From Propionibacteriaceae bacterium UBA5174 (lineage in GTDB: Bacteria > Actinomycetota > Actinomycetes > Propionibacteriales > Propionibacteriaceae), in NCBI GenBank assembly GCA_002413345.1, contig DHWU01000045.1:16897-68349 (forward strand): 51,453 bases of DNA. The letters are read 5' to 3'. Shown here piece after piece: positions 16,592 to 25,226 of this stretch; position 1 is the stretch's first letter, and each line of letters opens with the position of its first letter. The position numbers were made by a program, and so were the translations under genes. Under the pieces are notes generated by a model, which did no database searches, was not told the DNA's origin, and worked only from the letters and a program-made list of their open reading frames with translations.

Positions 16592-19500
16592 TTATCCCTT
16601 CGTTCGGACAACGCTAAAGCTAAAGCCCAAGTCGGCGTCTTTGAACCATCCCTCGCCGGTTTCGGACTCAACAATCGAAACCGCCAACACCTCGGCTGCG
16701 ATCAGCTCAGCGTGCGCGCGAAGGGCCTGGGCCACCTCACCGCCAGCTTGCCAAGCCACCTCAATCCGATCCGAAACCTCGAATCCGGAGGACTTGCGAG
16801 CTTCCTGCACGCTGCGGATGAAATCGCGGGCCAGGCCAGCGCGTACCAGTTCGGGGGTGAGTTCTAGATCCAAGGCCACTGTCTCGCCTTGCTCGTTGAC
16901 CACCGACCAGCCTTCGCGGGGACGTTCGGAAATGATCACCTCGTCGCCACTCACCGTCACTTCGCCAACCTCGGGGACGCTCACCTTTGCCGTACCGGCA
17001 GAGCGCAGTGCTGCGGCCAAAGCAGCCGCATCGGTGGCGGCAATCGCATTGGCCACCAGCGGGGTCTGTTTGGCGAAACGTTTGCCGAGACTGCGGAAGT
17101 TGCCTTTCGCCGAGTAATCCACGAGGTCACCGGCAGAAGCGAAGGACTCCACTGCCCAGACGTTCAGCTCCTCCTTCACTTCAGCAAGCAACTCGGCGTC
17201 CAACTCAGCGAACGCGGCTGAAGGCACTAATGCCCGACTCAGCGGCTGCCGGGTCTTGATCTTGGCTTCAGCCCGGGCCGAGCGGCCCAACTCCACCAGT
17301 CGACGAGTGAGTCGCATCGCCGAATCAAGACGTTCAGCAATCACGGCCTGGTCAACCAACGGCCACTTCGCCAGGTGCACTGAGGCCGGACCATTGGGGT
17401 CGGTGGTCACGAACAGGTCTTGCCAAACCCGCTCGGTCACGAACGGCGCCAGCGGGGCCATCAACCTGGTGACCACACTCAAGGTGTCATGCAAAGTCTG
17501 CAGCGCGCCGGGCTGGCCCTCCCAGAAGCGCCGCCGTGAACGCCGGACGTACCAGTTGCTCAGATCGTCAACAAAGTCGGCCAACAGGCTGCCAGCTCGC
17601 TGAGTGTCAAAGTCTTCCAAGGCCGCGGTGACGTCCCGGGTGAGCACATTGCGGGCACTCACCAGCCAGCGATCCAACACCTGCTCGCCTTCACCGCCGG
17701 TACCGGGCGTCCAACCATTTGCCCCGGCGTAAAGGGTCTGAAAACTGACCGTATTGAGGTAGGTCATCAACACCTTACGAACGGTCTCTTGAATGGTGCC
17801 ATGCCCCACTCGGCGCGAAGCCCACGGCGACCCACCAGCGGCCATGAACCATCGGACCGCGTCCGCGCCGTGGGCGTCCATCAACGGGATCGGCTCCAAG
17901 ATGTTGCCCAGATGCTTACTCATCTTGCGGCCATCCTCGGCCAAGATATGGCCTAGACAGAGCACATTTTTGTAACTCGACTTGTCGAACACCAAGGTGC
18001 CGATGGCCATCAGCGAGTAGAACCAGCCGCGGGTCTGATCGATGGCCTCACAGATGAAATCAGCCGGGTAGGCCGCTGCAAAGGCCTCCTTCGAACCGTC
18101 GGCCCAGGGGTAGCCCCACTGGGCAAAAGGCATCGAACCCGAATCGAACCAGGCATCGATCACCTCTGGCACCCGATGGGCAACCTCGCCGCAGGTCGGG
18201 CAGGGGAAACTCACCTCATCAACGAATGGACGGTGCGGATCCAGCCCCGAATAGTCGGTGCCGGTCAGCTCGCTGAGTTCGGCCCGGGAGCCAACACAGG
18301 TCTGATGTTTGGCCGCGCAGCGCCAGATTGGCAGCGGGGTGCCCCAATAGCGCGACCGAGACAACGCCCAGTCAATGTTGTTGTTCAGCCAGTCGCCGTA
18401 GCGTCCCCACTTGATGTTTTCCGGATACCAGTTAGTGCCCTCGTTTTCGCGCAGCAGGGAGTCCTTGATCGCGGTGGTGCGGATGTACCAGCTGGGCTGG
18501 GCGTAGTAGAGCAGCGAGGTGTGGCAGCGCCAACAATGCGGATAGGAGTGCTCATAGGGCAGCACCTTGAACATCAATCCGCGGTTGGTGAGGTCATCGA
18601 CGATCACCTGATCGGCGGTCTTGAAGAACATGCCACCAACTAGGCCAAGCTCAGGTTCGAAGGTGCCATCGGGGCGCACCGGGTTCACCATCGGCAGGCC
18701 ATAGGCGCGGCAAACCAGCATGTCGTCTTCACCAAAAGCTGGCGCCTGATGCACCAGACCAGTGCCATCACTAGTGGTCACATAATCGGCCAACACGACG
18801 TAATTGACCCCGCCGGAGGTTTCAGGGAAGTCGATCAGGTCGAGCGGGCGGGCATAACTCCAGCGTTCGAGTTCAGCGCCGGTGAAGCGCTGGCCTAGCG
18901 TCCAGCCTTCGCCGAGCACCTTTTCGACCAGCGGCTCGGCGACCACCAGAGTTTCGCCTTCGGGACCGTCCTGAGTGGCCACCACGTAGGTCACGTCTGG
19001 GTGCACCGCGACCGCAGTGTTACTCACCAGCGTCCAGGGGGTGGTGGTCCACACCAGCAGGGACGCCTGGCCAGCCAGCGGGCCGGAGGTCAGCGGGAAG
19101 CGGACGTACACGCTGGGGTCGGTGACATCTTCGTAGCCTTGGGCCAGTTCATGATCGCTCAAGGTGGTGCCACAGCGCGGGCAGTAGGGCGCCACCCGGT
19201 AGTCCTCGACCAACAGTCCGGAGTCGTGGATCTGTTTCAGCGCCCACCACACTGACTCCACATAGTCGGAGTTCATCGTCCAATAGCCATCTTCTAGGTT
19301 CACCCAGTAACCCATGCGCCGAGTCAGTTCGGTGAACTCATGCACATGTCGGCTCACTGATTCGCGACATTTGGCGTTGAACGGCTCCACCCCGTAGGCC
19401 TCAATATCGGGCTTGCCGTTGAAGCCAAGCTCCTTCTCAACAGCCAATTCGACCGGCAGTCCGTGGCAATCCCAGCCAGCTTTTCGGTCGACCCGAAAGC

Positions 19501-19753
19501 CCTGCATGGTCTTGAACCTGGGAAAGACGTCCTTGAAGACCCGGGCCTCGATGTGGTGGGTGCCAGGCATACCGTTGGCCGTGGGTGGGCCTTCGTAGAA
19601 GGTCCACGGCTGACCATCTTTGGTAGCTTCCAACGAGGCCGCAAAGGTGTTATTGGCGTCCCAGAAGTCGATTATTTCGCGCTCCATCGCCGGCAGGTCG
19701 ATGTTGGTCGGCACCGGGCGGTAGTTGCCGGTGGGCGCTGAATCGGTGGTCAT
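16592..19753 (-). CDS. ileS: Isoleucyl-tRNA synthetase (IleRS2 type) with GTHH signature motif
   Basis: Predicted 1053-residue class I synthetase that charges tRNA-Ile. N-terminal EGPPTANGMPGTHHIEAR is the nucleotide-binding signature, but HxGH is replaced by GTHH at residues 64-67. KAGWDCHGLPVELAVEKELG follows, then the editing domain with LVWTTTPWTL and DGTGLVHQAPAFGEDD. Next come the zinc-type cluster CPRCGTTLSDHE, DQTRGWFYSL and the KMSKS motif as KMSKHLGN. The C-terminal anticodon-binding domain follows without the E. coli-type zinc finger. IleRS2 enzymes with GxHH in place of HxGH are known to be extremely resistant to mupirocin. The ATG at 19753 is in a T-box leader. The hydrolase-like gene is coupled downstream. 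Confidence 0.97.
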   Translation of the reverse strand: MTTDSAPTGNYRPVPTNIDLPAMEREIIDFWDANNTFAASLEATKDGQPWTFYEGPPTANGMPGTHHIEARVFKDVFPRFKTMQGFRVDRKAGWDCHGLPVELAVEKELGFNGKPDIEAYGVEPFNAKCRESVSRHVHEFTELTRRMGYWVNLEDGYWTMNSDYVESVWWALKQIHDSGLLVEDYRVAPYCPRCGTTLSDHELAQGYEDVTDPSVYVRFPLTSGPLAGQASLLVWTTTPWTLVSNTAVAVHPDVTYVVATQDGPEGETLVVAEPLVEKVLGEGWTLGQRFTGAELERWSYARPLDLIDFPETSGGVNYVVLADYVTTSDGTGLVHQAPAFGEDDMLVCRAYGLPMVNPVRPDGTFEPELGLVGGMFFKTADQVIVDDLTNRGLMFKVLPYEHSYPHCWRCHTSLLYYAQPSWYIRTTAIKDSLLRENEGTNWYPENIKWGRYGDWLNNNIDWALSRSRYWGTPLPIWRCAAKHQTCVGSRAELSELTGTDYSGLDPHRPFVDEVSFPCPTCGEVAHRVPEVIDAWFDSGSMPFAQWGYPWADGSKEAFAAAYPADFICEAIDQTRGWFYSLMAIGTLVFDKSSYKNVLCLGHILAEDGRKMSKHLGNILEPIPLMDAHGADAVRWFMAAGGSPWASRRVGHGTIQETVRKVLMTYLNTVSFQTLYAGANGWTPGTGGEGEQVLDRWLVSARNVLTRDVTAALEDFDTQRAGSLLADFVDDLSNWYVRRSRRRFWEGQPGALQTLHDTLSVVTRLMAPLAPFVTERVWQDLFVTTDPNGPASVHLAKWPLVDQAVIAERLDSAMRLTRRLVELGRSARAEAKIKTRQPLSRALVPSAAFAELDAELLAEVKEELNVWAVESFASAGDLVDYSAKGNFRSLGKRFAKQTPLVANAIAATDAAALAAALRSAGTAKVSVPEVGEVTVSGDEVIISERPREGWSVVNEQGETVALDLELTPELVRAGLARDFIRSVQEARKSSGFEVSDRIEVAWQAGGEVAQALRAHAELIAAEVLAVSIVESETGEGWFKDADLGFSFSVVRTKG

Positions 19754-19756
19754 CTG

Positions 19757-19932
19757 GTGTCCTTCGTCGTCCTGATTGACGAAGGGACGAGGCGCAAGCC
19801 CCGCGGTACCACCCTCCTTGGACGCCTTGACCGGCGCCCCGCTTACTTATTTGCCACAGCCGGTTCTACTGAGAGCCTAGGCTCGGTTCTTCCGGCAACT
19901 CCGGGGTGATGGCCCCATCAATGCCTGGTGAC
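19757..19932 (-). promoter_or_regulatory. T-box riboswitch (Ile), translational type with very short Stem I
   Basis: On the minus strand the leader carries the T-box core TGGTACCGCGG (19811-19801), whose bulge binds the 3' end of uncharged tRNA. Upstream, a small hairpin GGGG-ccAUCa-CCCC exposes the isoleucine specifier AUC (19910-19908), in place of the long Stem I of firmicutes. Just before the ATG, GTCCCTTCGTC can pair with GACGAAGGAC (19788-19759, one bulged C). This sequesters the ribosome site AAGGA. Uncharged tRNA-Ile would favour the antisequestrator and release the site. This is the translational mode known for actinobacterial ileS. Confidence 0.9.
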
Positions 19933-19938
19933 TCGACG

Positions 19939-19966
19939 ATTCTAGCCTGCAGCCGCACCGACTTCA
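19939..19966 (-). promoter_or_regulatory. Candidate promoter of ileS leader
   Basis: TAGAAT (19944-19939) is a good -10; 16 nt upstream is TGAAGT, a poor -35. Transcription would begin near 19932, just before the T-box Stem I. Confidence 0.5.
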
Positions 19967-20007
19967 CTGATCGGAGTCATGACAGCCCACTCCATAACCG
20001 CCCCACT

Positions 20008-20664
20008 TCACAACAACGCCGCTTCATAACAACGCAGCGCCACCTGGACGCGATTGGTGGCGCCCAGCTTGAGCATCGCCGAACTCAGATGAGTCTTCAC
20101 CGTGGCCAAGCTGACAAATAGGGCCTCTGCGATCTCCAGATTGGTAGCACCGCTGGCCACTGCCAACGCAATCTCGCGCTCCCGCTCGGTGAGGCGCCCC
20201 AACTCACCCAATGCCCGGTCTCGGCGGCTGGTGTCGGCCTGGCCGACGGCCGCGGCCACCAACTGCCTGGTGATAGTCGGCGACAGTGGAATTCGCCCCT
20301 GGGCGGCTTGCCGCACTGCCGAGACTAGCTCGGTCGGTTCAGTGTCCTTGAGTAGAAACCCGACCGCGCCCAAACTCAGCGCGGCCAGCACAGTCGCATC
20401 GTTGTCGAAGGTAGTCAGGATCAGCACTTTGGCGTCCGGGTCGGCTTCCAGCAATGCGGCGGTTGCCTCCAGCCCGTCCAGCACCGGCATTCGAATGTCC
20501 ATCAGCACGACATCGGGGCGCAACTCGGACGCCGCAGTCAGCGCCTCCCGGCCGTTACCAGCCTCACCAACCACGCGCAGGTCTTCAGAGCCTTCAAGCA
20601 GCAGCCTCAAACCAGCCCGAATCATCCATTCGTCGTCGACCACTAGGACTTTCACCTGCGCCAT
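20008..20664 (-). CDS. NarL/LuxR-family response regulator
   Basis: Predicted 218-residue transcription factor. The receiver domain (about 4-120) has the acidic pair DD at 10-11, the phosphorylation site Asp56 in VVLMDIRMP, the switch threonine in LILTTFD and the lysine in FLLKDTEP. The C-terminal LuxR-type helix-turn-helix (about 150-215) reads LTEREREIALAVASGATNLEIAEALFVSLATVKTHLS. Its start overlaps the end of the kinase gene by 13 nt, so the two form one operon. Targets are unknown; the divergent CPBP protease gene is a nearby candidate. Confidence 0.95.
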   Translation of the reverse strand: MAQVKVLVVDDEWMIRAGLRLLLEGSEDLRVVGEAGNGREALTAASELRPDVVLMDIRMPVLDGLEATAALLEADPDAKVLILTTFDNDATVLAALSLGAVGFLLKDTEPTELVSAVRQAAQGRIPLSPTITRQLVAAAVGQADTSRRDRALGELGRLTEREREIALAVASGATNLEIAEALFVSLATVKTHLSSAMLKLGATNRVQVALRCYEAALL

Positions 20665-21821
20665 GGCAGCTTCACCTCCACCACGAAATGCCCGTCCAGA
20701 TTCTGATCGATTTGCAGCTGGCCACCGTTCAGCCGGACGCGTTCAGCGATCCCAGCCAGGCCTATCCCCGACCCTGGGCTGGTGGGTTCAACGCCAGCCA
20801 GGCGGTTACTCACCGCTACCCGCAGCCAATCGGCAGTCTGGTCAATCTCAACGTTCACTGACACGCCTGGGGCATGCCGCAATGCATTGGTCAAGCATTC
20901 CTGCACGACTCGAAAGACGGTGCGGGAAAGCTCTGGGGTCAACCCTTCAAACACCGAAGGATCCGCCTGAACTGTCACGGTTGACCCGGCCTGACGCACT
21001 TGTTCGACGAGTTCACCAAGCCGTTCAGTCAATGCTGGCGAAGGCTCGTCGCTTGGCATCTCGGACAGCATGCCCAGTGTCCGCCGCAGATCGACCAATG
21101 CCTGCTGGGCAGCTGATCTGATCGCCGCCACACTCGAGGCACGCTGGTCGGGAGCGAGATCTGGACGGTATTCCAAAGCGGCCGAATGCAGCGCAATCAC
21201 CGAGAGTCGGTGACCCAACTCGTCGTGCAGCTCGCGCGCGATTCGTCCACGTTCAGCCAGCTGGGCGCGTTCGATAGTCGTCTGTTGTTCCTCGCGCAGC
21301 AATTCGGCTTCACGCTGCAGACCAGCCAGTTCGGCCCGCCGCGATCCGATCGCCACGCCGGTAGCCACCGCAATCCCCGAGACGGCCAGAGCCGCCACCA
21401 GCACGGAAACGGCGCCCACCCAGCTTGGATCGCTCAGCCCCGACAGGCCCAGAAGGACTTCGGCTGCCACCGCAGACCCAGCCACGGTCGCCACCGCGAT
21501 TGCTATCTGACCGAATCGCCGATGGGTGGCCAACGACACCATGGCCAACAAACACGCCCCCGTTGCGGCACCGGACAACCCAGACCCAGCGGCGATCAGC
21601 ACTGCCACCAGCAGTGGTGATCGATGTCTGAAGACCACCAACACCATCGAAATGGCGCCGATCAACAGATCCACCAAGACCAGGCCGAAACGGGGTGGGG
21701 CGGCGCCATCCAGTACGCCGTCCAGTGCTAAGGCCAGGGAAACAAACCAGATCGTTGCGCCGATTAGACCAGCCGCAGCCAGCGGCCAGATTCGGCTCCA
21801 CAGGCGCAGCAAGGTTGGCAT
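20652..21821 (-). CDS. Sensor histidine kinase, HisKA_3 (NarX/DesK-like) family
   Basis: Predicted 389-residue membrane kinase. About five or six hydrophobic segments fill residues 12-160 without a large external domain, suggesting detection of a membrane or intramembrane signal. A coiled-coil linker (about 162-190) leads to the dimerisation box ERGRIARELHDELGHRLS, with phosphoacceptor His199. The ATPase domain shows VVQECLTNALRHA (N box) and PGSGIGLAGIAERV (G box). It is translationally coupled to the response regulator and divergent from the CPBP gene. The signal is unknown. Confidence 0.94.
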   Translation of the reverse strand: MPTLLRLWSRIWPLAAAGLIGATIWFVSLALALDGVLDGAAPPRFGLVLVDLLIGAISMVLVVFRHRSPLLVAVLIAAGSGLSGAATGACLLAMVSLATHRRFGQIAIAVATVAGSAVAAEVLLGLSGLSDPSWVGAVSVLVAALAVSGIAVATGVAIGSRRAELAGLQREAELLREEQQTTIERAQLAERGRIARELHDELGHRLSVIALHSAALEYRPDLAPDQRASSVAAIRSAAQQALVDLRRTLGMLSEMPSDEPSPALTERLGELVEQVRQAGSTVTVQADPSVFEGLTPELSRTVFRVVQECLTNALRHAPGVSVNVEIDQTADWLRVAVSNRLAGVEPTSPGSGIGLAGIAERVRLNGGQLQIDQNLDGHFVVEVKLPWRR

Positions 21822-21940
21822 TACTCAACCTTAGGGGTGGGGCCTGCCTGTGGGGATCGGCCAAAAGACTGAGCCCGCCGGCCGCGATCTTGAACCTTTG
21901 CTCGATGCGGCCAAGTGGGCGTGCCGGGGAGACTACTTGC

Positions 21941-22882
21941 ATGGACACCGCGATTACCCAGCAACCCGTCGCTTCTGAAGCGTTGCCTTACCACCGGCTC
22001 GCCCGCTATTGGGCACCGGGACGCCGACTGCGTCCGCTTTGGGGCGTATTGCTGGGCGCGGCTTTGTACTTGGGATTCGGGCTAGTGGTGATTGTGGGTG
22101 CGGTCATTCTTGAACAGCTCGGCTTTCCGCAGTTGTCTGCCGCGATTGGCAGCGAAGCGATCGATGCCACCAATCCACTCACCTACGCAGCGCCGTTCAT
22201 CATGATCGCCCTGCTATTGCCAGCCATCTTGCTGGGGTTCTGGGTGGTTGGCTGCCGCCCGATCGGATTACTTTCTTCGGTAGCCGGTCACCTGCGTTGG
22301 GGCTGGTTGGCCCGGCTGACCGCTGGGGCCGTGGCGATCTGGGCGGTGACGATCGCATTCAGCCTGCTGGTCGATGCATTAACTCGACGCACTCCAGCTG
22401 AACCCACCGGTAGCTGGTGGCTGGTGATTGTGGTGTTGCTGACCACCCCATTTCAGGCAGCGGCTGAGGAATACGTGTTTCGTGGGGCGCTGGGCCAACT
22501 GATCGGTGCCTGGTTGAAGCACCCGGCCTGGGCAATTCTGCTGCCGATTCCGCTGTTCACCATCGGGCATCAGTACAACTGGATCGGCCTGGTGGATGTG
22601 TCGCTGTTTGCCTTGGCCGCCGGTTGGCTCACCTGGCGCACCGGCGGGCTGGAAGCCGCGGTTGTGATGCATGTGGTGAACAACACCTTGCTCGGGCTAT
22701 TGATTGTTCCTGGCCTGATCAACCCGAACCTGATCGAGGCCAGCTACACAGACCTTCTTTTCGGTCTGTTGCCGGTAGCCGGCTTCACCGCTTGGGTGGA
22801 GTGGAACTGGCGGCGCCAGCACGGGCTGACCCGGCTGCGCGCAGCCAGCGACGATTCACAACTGGTCGGCAACCTCGGTTGA
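21941..22882 (+). CDS. CPBP-family intramembrane metalloprotease (CAAX prenyl protease-like)
   Basis: Predicted 313-residue membrane protein with about eight hydrophobic helices. The three CPBP motifs are present: EEYVFRG (catalytic Glu-Glu and Arg), FTIGHQYN, and HVVNNT near residue 245. The family includes CAAX-type endopeptidases and bacteriocin-immunity proteins. I start at ATG 21941 (MDTAITQQP), behind GGGGAGA; the longer open frame reads antisense into the kinase gene. The gene end overlaps the convergent SHOCT gene by 27 nt. Confidence 0.9.
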   Translation: MDTAITQQPVASEALPYHRLARYWAPGRRLRPLWGVLLGAALYLGFGLVVIVGAVILEQLGFPQLSAAIGSEAIDATNPLTYAAPFIMIALLLPAILLGFWVVGCRPIGLLSSVAGHLRWGWLARLTAGAVAIWAVTIAFSLLVDALTRRTPAEPTGSWWLVIVVLLTTPFQAAAEEYVFRGALGQLIGAWLKHPAWAILLPIPLFTIGHQYNWIGLVDVSLFALAAGWLTWRTGGLEAAVVMHVVNNTLLGLLIVPGLINPNLIEASYTDLLFGLLPVAGFTAWVEWNWRRQHGLTRLRAASDDSQLVGNLG

Positions 22883-23218
22883 AGATGTCGGCTCGTTGTT
22901 GGCCACCGGTGGTGGCGTAACCACCTGCGGCGGAACGACAGCACCCAGCAAGACGGCTTTACGCGCCTGGTAGTCGTTGATGTCGATTTCGCCGCGAGCC
23001 AGACGCTCGTCCAATATCTGCAAGGCGGTGGATTGGACCAGAACGCCTGCTTTGTCACCAGCACCGTTGCGGTAGCGGCGGATCAACACGATCACCAAGG
23101 TGGCGACCACTGCGATCAGGAGCAGCGTGGCGATGCCAGCACCAAGGCCCATCCATAGATTCGATCCGTAACCGCTGTACCCCTCGTAGCCGCCATATCG
23201 ACCTGGCCCGTACCCCAT
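22856..23218 (-). CDS. SHOCT-domain small membrane protein
   Basis: Predicted 120-residue protein. The N-terminus is Gly/Tyr-rich (GYGPGRYGGYEGYSGYGS), followed by one membrane segment (about 25-47) and a basic stop-transfer RRYRN. A SHOCT motif follows, LQILDERLARGEIDINDYQARKAVL, then a Pro/Val-rich tail. SHOCT is a short oligomerisation module found at the ends of many membrane proteins. ATG 23218 follows GGAGG at good spacing; a TTG four codons upstream is less likely. Role unknown. Confidence 0.82.
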   Translation of the reverse strand: MGYGPGRYGGYEGYSGYGSNLWMGLGAGIATLLLIAVVATLVIVLIRRYRNGAGDKAGVLVQSTALQILDERLARGEIDINDYQARKAVLLGAVVPPQVVTPPPVANNEPTSSTEVADQL

Positions 23219-23320
23219 GAGATCCTCCAAACGCTAATAACGCTTGAACCCAGAGTGCGCGCCACAACTGTCTGCGCGCTGTGGATTGGCCATGAAAGTA
23301 GTCAACTACTTAGTTGGAGC

Positions 23321-23779
23321 TCAGATCGCACACGACGCCGGATCTGGCTCAGGCGGCTCCGCGTCGAAGATTGCGCTGCGCTGCGGGTCGGGCAACTGCT
23401 GCCACTGCCAGCGCCGCTCGGTGTCGGCGTTGAACTGTTGCTCACAGGGTGCACTGTTCAGCATTAAGGCTTCAATAACGTAGTCAGCACAAGTCTCGGC
23501 AAGAGTCGAGTCATCAGCACTAGCCGCAGCATTGCTCGCCGCTCGCACACAGGCGGCCACCGCCTGGTAGCCATTTTCGGATAGGTCCCGGGCCGCAAGG
23601 TGGGCGTCAAAGGCAGCATCGCGGCAAGCATCGAGTGATCCAGCACCAGCCGCCCACCCCTGCGCCGCGCTGATCGCCGCGGCGGCGCGCTGGTCAGCAA
23701 AGTCTGGGAACCCCGCCAAAGCGTGCGCCGCACATTCGGCGGCCCACTTGGTCAGGATCGGGTCGCCAACCGGTTCCAC
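23321..23779 (-). CDS. Imm5-like putative immunity protein
   Basis: Predicted 152-residue all-alpha, Ala-rich soluble protein. The repeated helical pattern, beginning KWAAECAAHALAGFPDFADQRAAAAISAAQGWAAG and continuing CRDAAFDAHLAARDL and AACVRAASNAAASADD, resembles the Imm5-like family, whose members are annotated as putative immunity proteins. Here the gene overlaps the end of the upstream HAD phosphatase gene by 28 nt; GTG 23779 is preceded by GGAGTAAGC. No toxin gene is nearby, so an immunity role is unsupported by context. Family assignment is from pattern only. Confidence 0.6.
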   Translation of the reverse strand: MEPVGDPILTKWAAECAAHALAGFPDFADQRAAAAISAAQGWAAGAGSLDACRDAAFDAHLAARDLSENGYQAVAACVRAASNAAASADDSTLAETCADYVIEALMLNSAPCEQQFNADTERRWQWQQLPDPQRSAIFDAEPPEPDPASCAI

Positions 23780-24606
23780 CGCTTACTCCGTTCTGCCAGC
23801 ACTGCCTCAATCGCCAAGGCTAGACCGTCTTGTTGGTTGCTCGCTGTCACCAGATCGGCAGCAGCTTGAAGCTCGGGGACGGCATTAGCCATCGCCACTC
23901 CACGTCCGGCCCAGCGAATCATTTCCAAGTCGTTGCGAGCGTCACCAGCAGCTAGTACCTGCTCGGCATTAACGCCCAACAGTTCACACAGCCGGATTAG
24001 TCCGCTGGCTTTGGTAACGCCATCGCCGCCAATCTCCAAGAAGGGTGCCCCCGAAGTGGTCGCGTGGAAACCGGTTAGCCCTGAAGCCTGGACGACTTCG
24101 AGCAGGTCGTCGGCAGACAGTTGCGGGTGACGAACCACCAGTTTCAACGTTGGTTGACTAACCACCTGTGCCAACGGTTCGGTGACCATGTGCCACCAAT
24201 GGGGCACTTTCTCCATATCGGTGAGTAGCTCGATGTAGCCAGGCTCGGCCGCATGCCTGGCACCCTGATCGCGGACTGCAGAGACCCGCACCCCGGGCAC
24301 TTCAGCACGGAGGTGCTCAACTAGGGCGCTGACCGCATCAGGTTGTAGAAAGTCCTCGAAAAGCGTGCTGCCATCAATCAGGTTCTTACCGATGGCGCCA
24401 TTGCTGGCCACAACGTGGCTGACCCCGCAGGAGGCGATTTCGTCGGGCAACTGCCCGGCTTGGCGTCCGGTGGCGACCACCACATACATTCCGGCGTCAG
24501 CGGCGCCTCGGAGCGCGGCCAGAGTGCGTCGACTGATCGTCTTGTCGTCACGCAGAACGGTGCCGTCCAGATCGGTGGCGATCAGGCGGATCGGCGCCAG
24601 CATCAT
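23752..24606 (-). CDS. Cof-type HAD-superfamily phosphatase
   Basis: Predicted 284-residue cytosolic phosphatase. HAD motif I is IATDLDGTVLRDD (nucleophile Asp), motif II VVATGR, and motif IV GDARNDLEMIRWAGRGVAMANA. The large middle region is a C2-type cap, placing it with Cof/YidA sugar-phosphate and flavin-phosphate phosphatases. The first ATG overlaps the recR stop; a second ATG follows directly. Substrate unknown. Confidence 0.92.
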   Translation of the reverse strand: MMLAPIRLIATDLDGTVLRDDKTISRRTLAALRGAADAGMYVVVATGRQAGQLPDEIASCGVSHVVASNGAIGKNLIDGSTLFEDFLQPDAVSALVEHLRAEVPGVRVSAVRDQGARHAAEPGYIELLTDMEKVPHWWHMVTEPLAQVVSQPTLKLVVRHPQLSADDLLEVVQASGLTGFHATTSGAPFLEIGGDGVTKASGLIRLCELLGVNAEQVLAAGDARNDLEMIRWAGRGVAMANAVPELQAAADLVTASNQQDGLALAIEAVLAERSKRWNRLATRS

Positions 24607-25211
24607 TGGTGCGGCTCGTTCAACCGGCGGCGCCCAGCAAAGGCCCGGCCCAAGGTGACTTCGTCGGCATACTCCAGATCGCCACCAACAGGTAGCCCAC
24701 TGGCCAAGCGCGAGACCACCACATCGGTACCGACCAGCAGCCGGGAGATGTAGGTGGCAGTGGCTTCGCCCTCCAGATTGGGGTCGGTGGCCAGAATCAC
24801 TTCGGTGACGGTGCCATCGGCCAAGCGGGTCAGCAGTTCGCGAATATGTAGGTCGGCTGGACCGACATTGTCGATCGGGCTGATCGCCCCGCCGAGCACG
24901 TGGTACAGACCGCGAAACTCTCTGGTTCGTTCCACGGCCATCACATCTTTTGATTCCTCCACCACGCAGATTGCGGTCTGGTCACGACGGGAGTCAGCAC
25001 AGATCCGGCAGGTGTCGGTTTCGGCAATATTGAAGCAGCGCTGACAGAAGCGCACCTTCTCGGCCACTTCACGCAGCGAATCGGCCAGGCGTTTCACATC
25101 TTCGGCGTCAGTGTTGAGAATGTGGAACGCGATCCGCTGGGCGCCTTTGGGCCCGACGCCAGGCAGCCGCCCGAGCTCGTCAATCAGGTCTTGGATCGGT
25201 CCTTCGTACAT
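24603..25211 (-). CDS. recR: Recombination mediator RecR
   Basis: Predicted 202-residue protein that works with RecO, and with RecF in many bacteria, to load RecA on SSB-coated gaps. The N-terminal helix-hairpin-helix is LGRLPGVGPKGAQRIAFHIL. The zinc module is CQRCFNIAETDTCRIC (about 57-72), and the Toprim domain starts ICVVEESKDVMAVE. Length matches the family. The dnaX-ybaB-recR order is widely conserved; recR starts 15 nt after ybaB. Confidence 0.98.
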   Translation of the reverse strand: MYEGPIQDLIDELGRLPGVGPKGAQRIAFHILNTDAEDVKRLADSLREVAEKVRFCQRCFNIAETDTCRICADSRRDQTAICVVEESKDVMAVERTREFRGLYHVLGGAISPIDNVGPADLHIRELLTRLADGTVTEVILATDPNLEGEATATYISRLLVGTDVVVSRLASGLPVGGDLEYADEVTLGRAFAGRRRLNEPHQ

Positions 25212-25226
25212 TTTTGGGTGCGGTAC

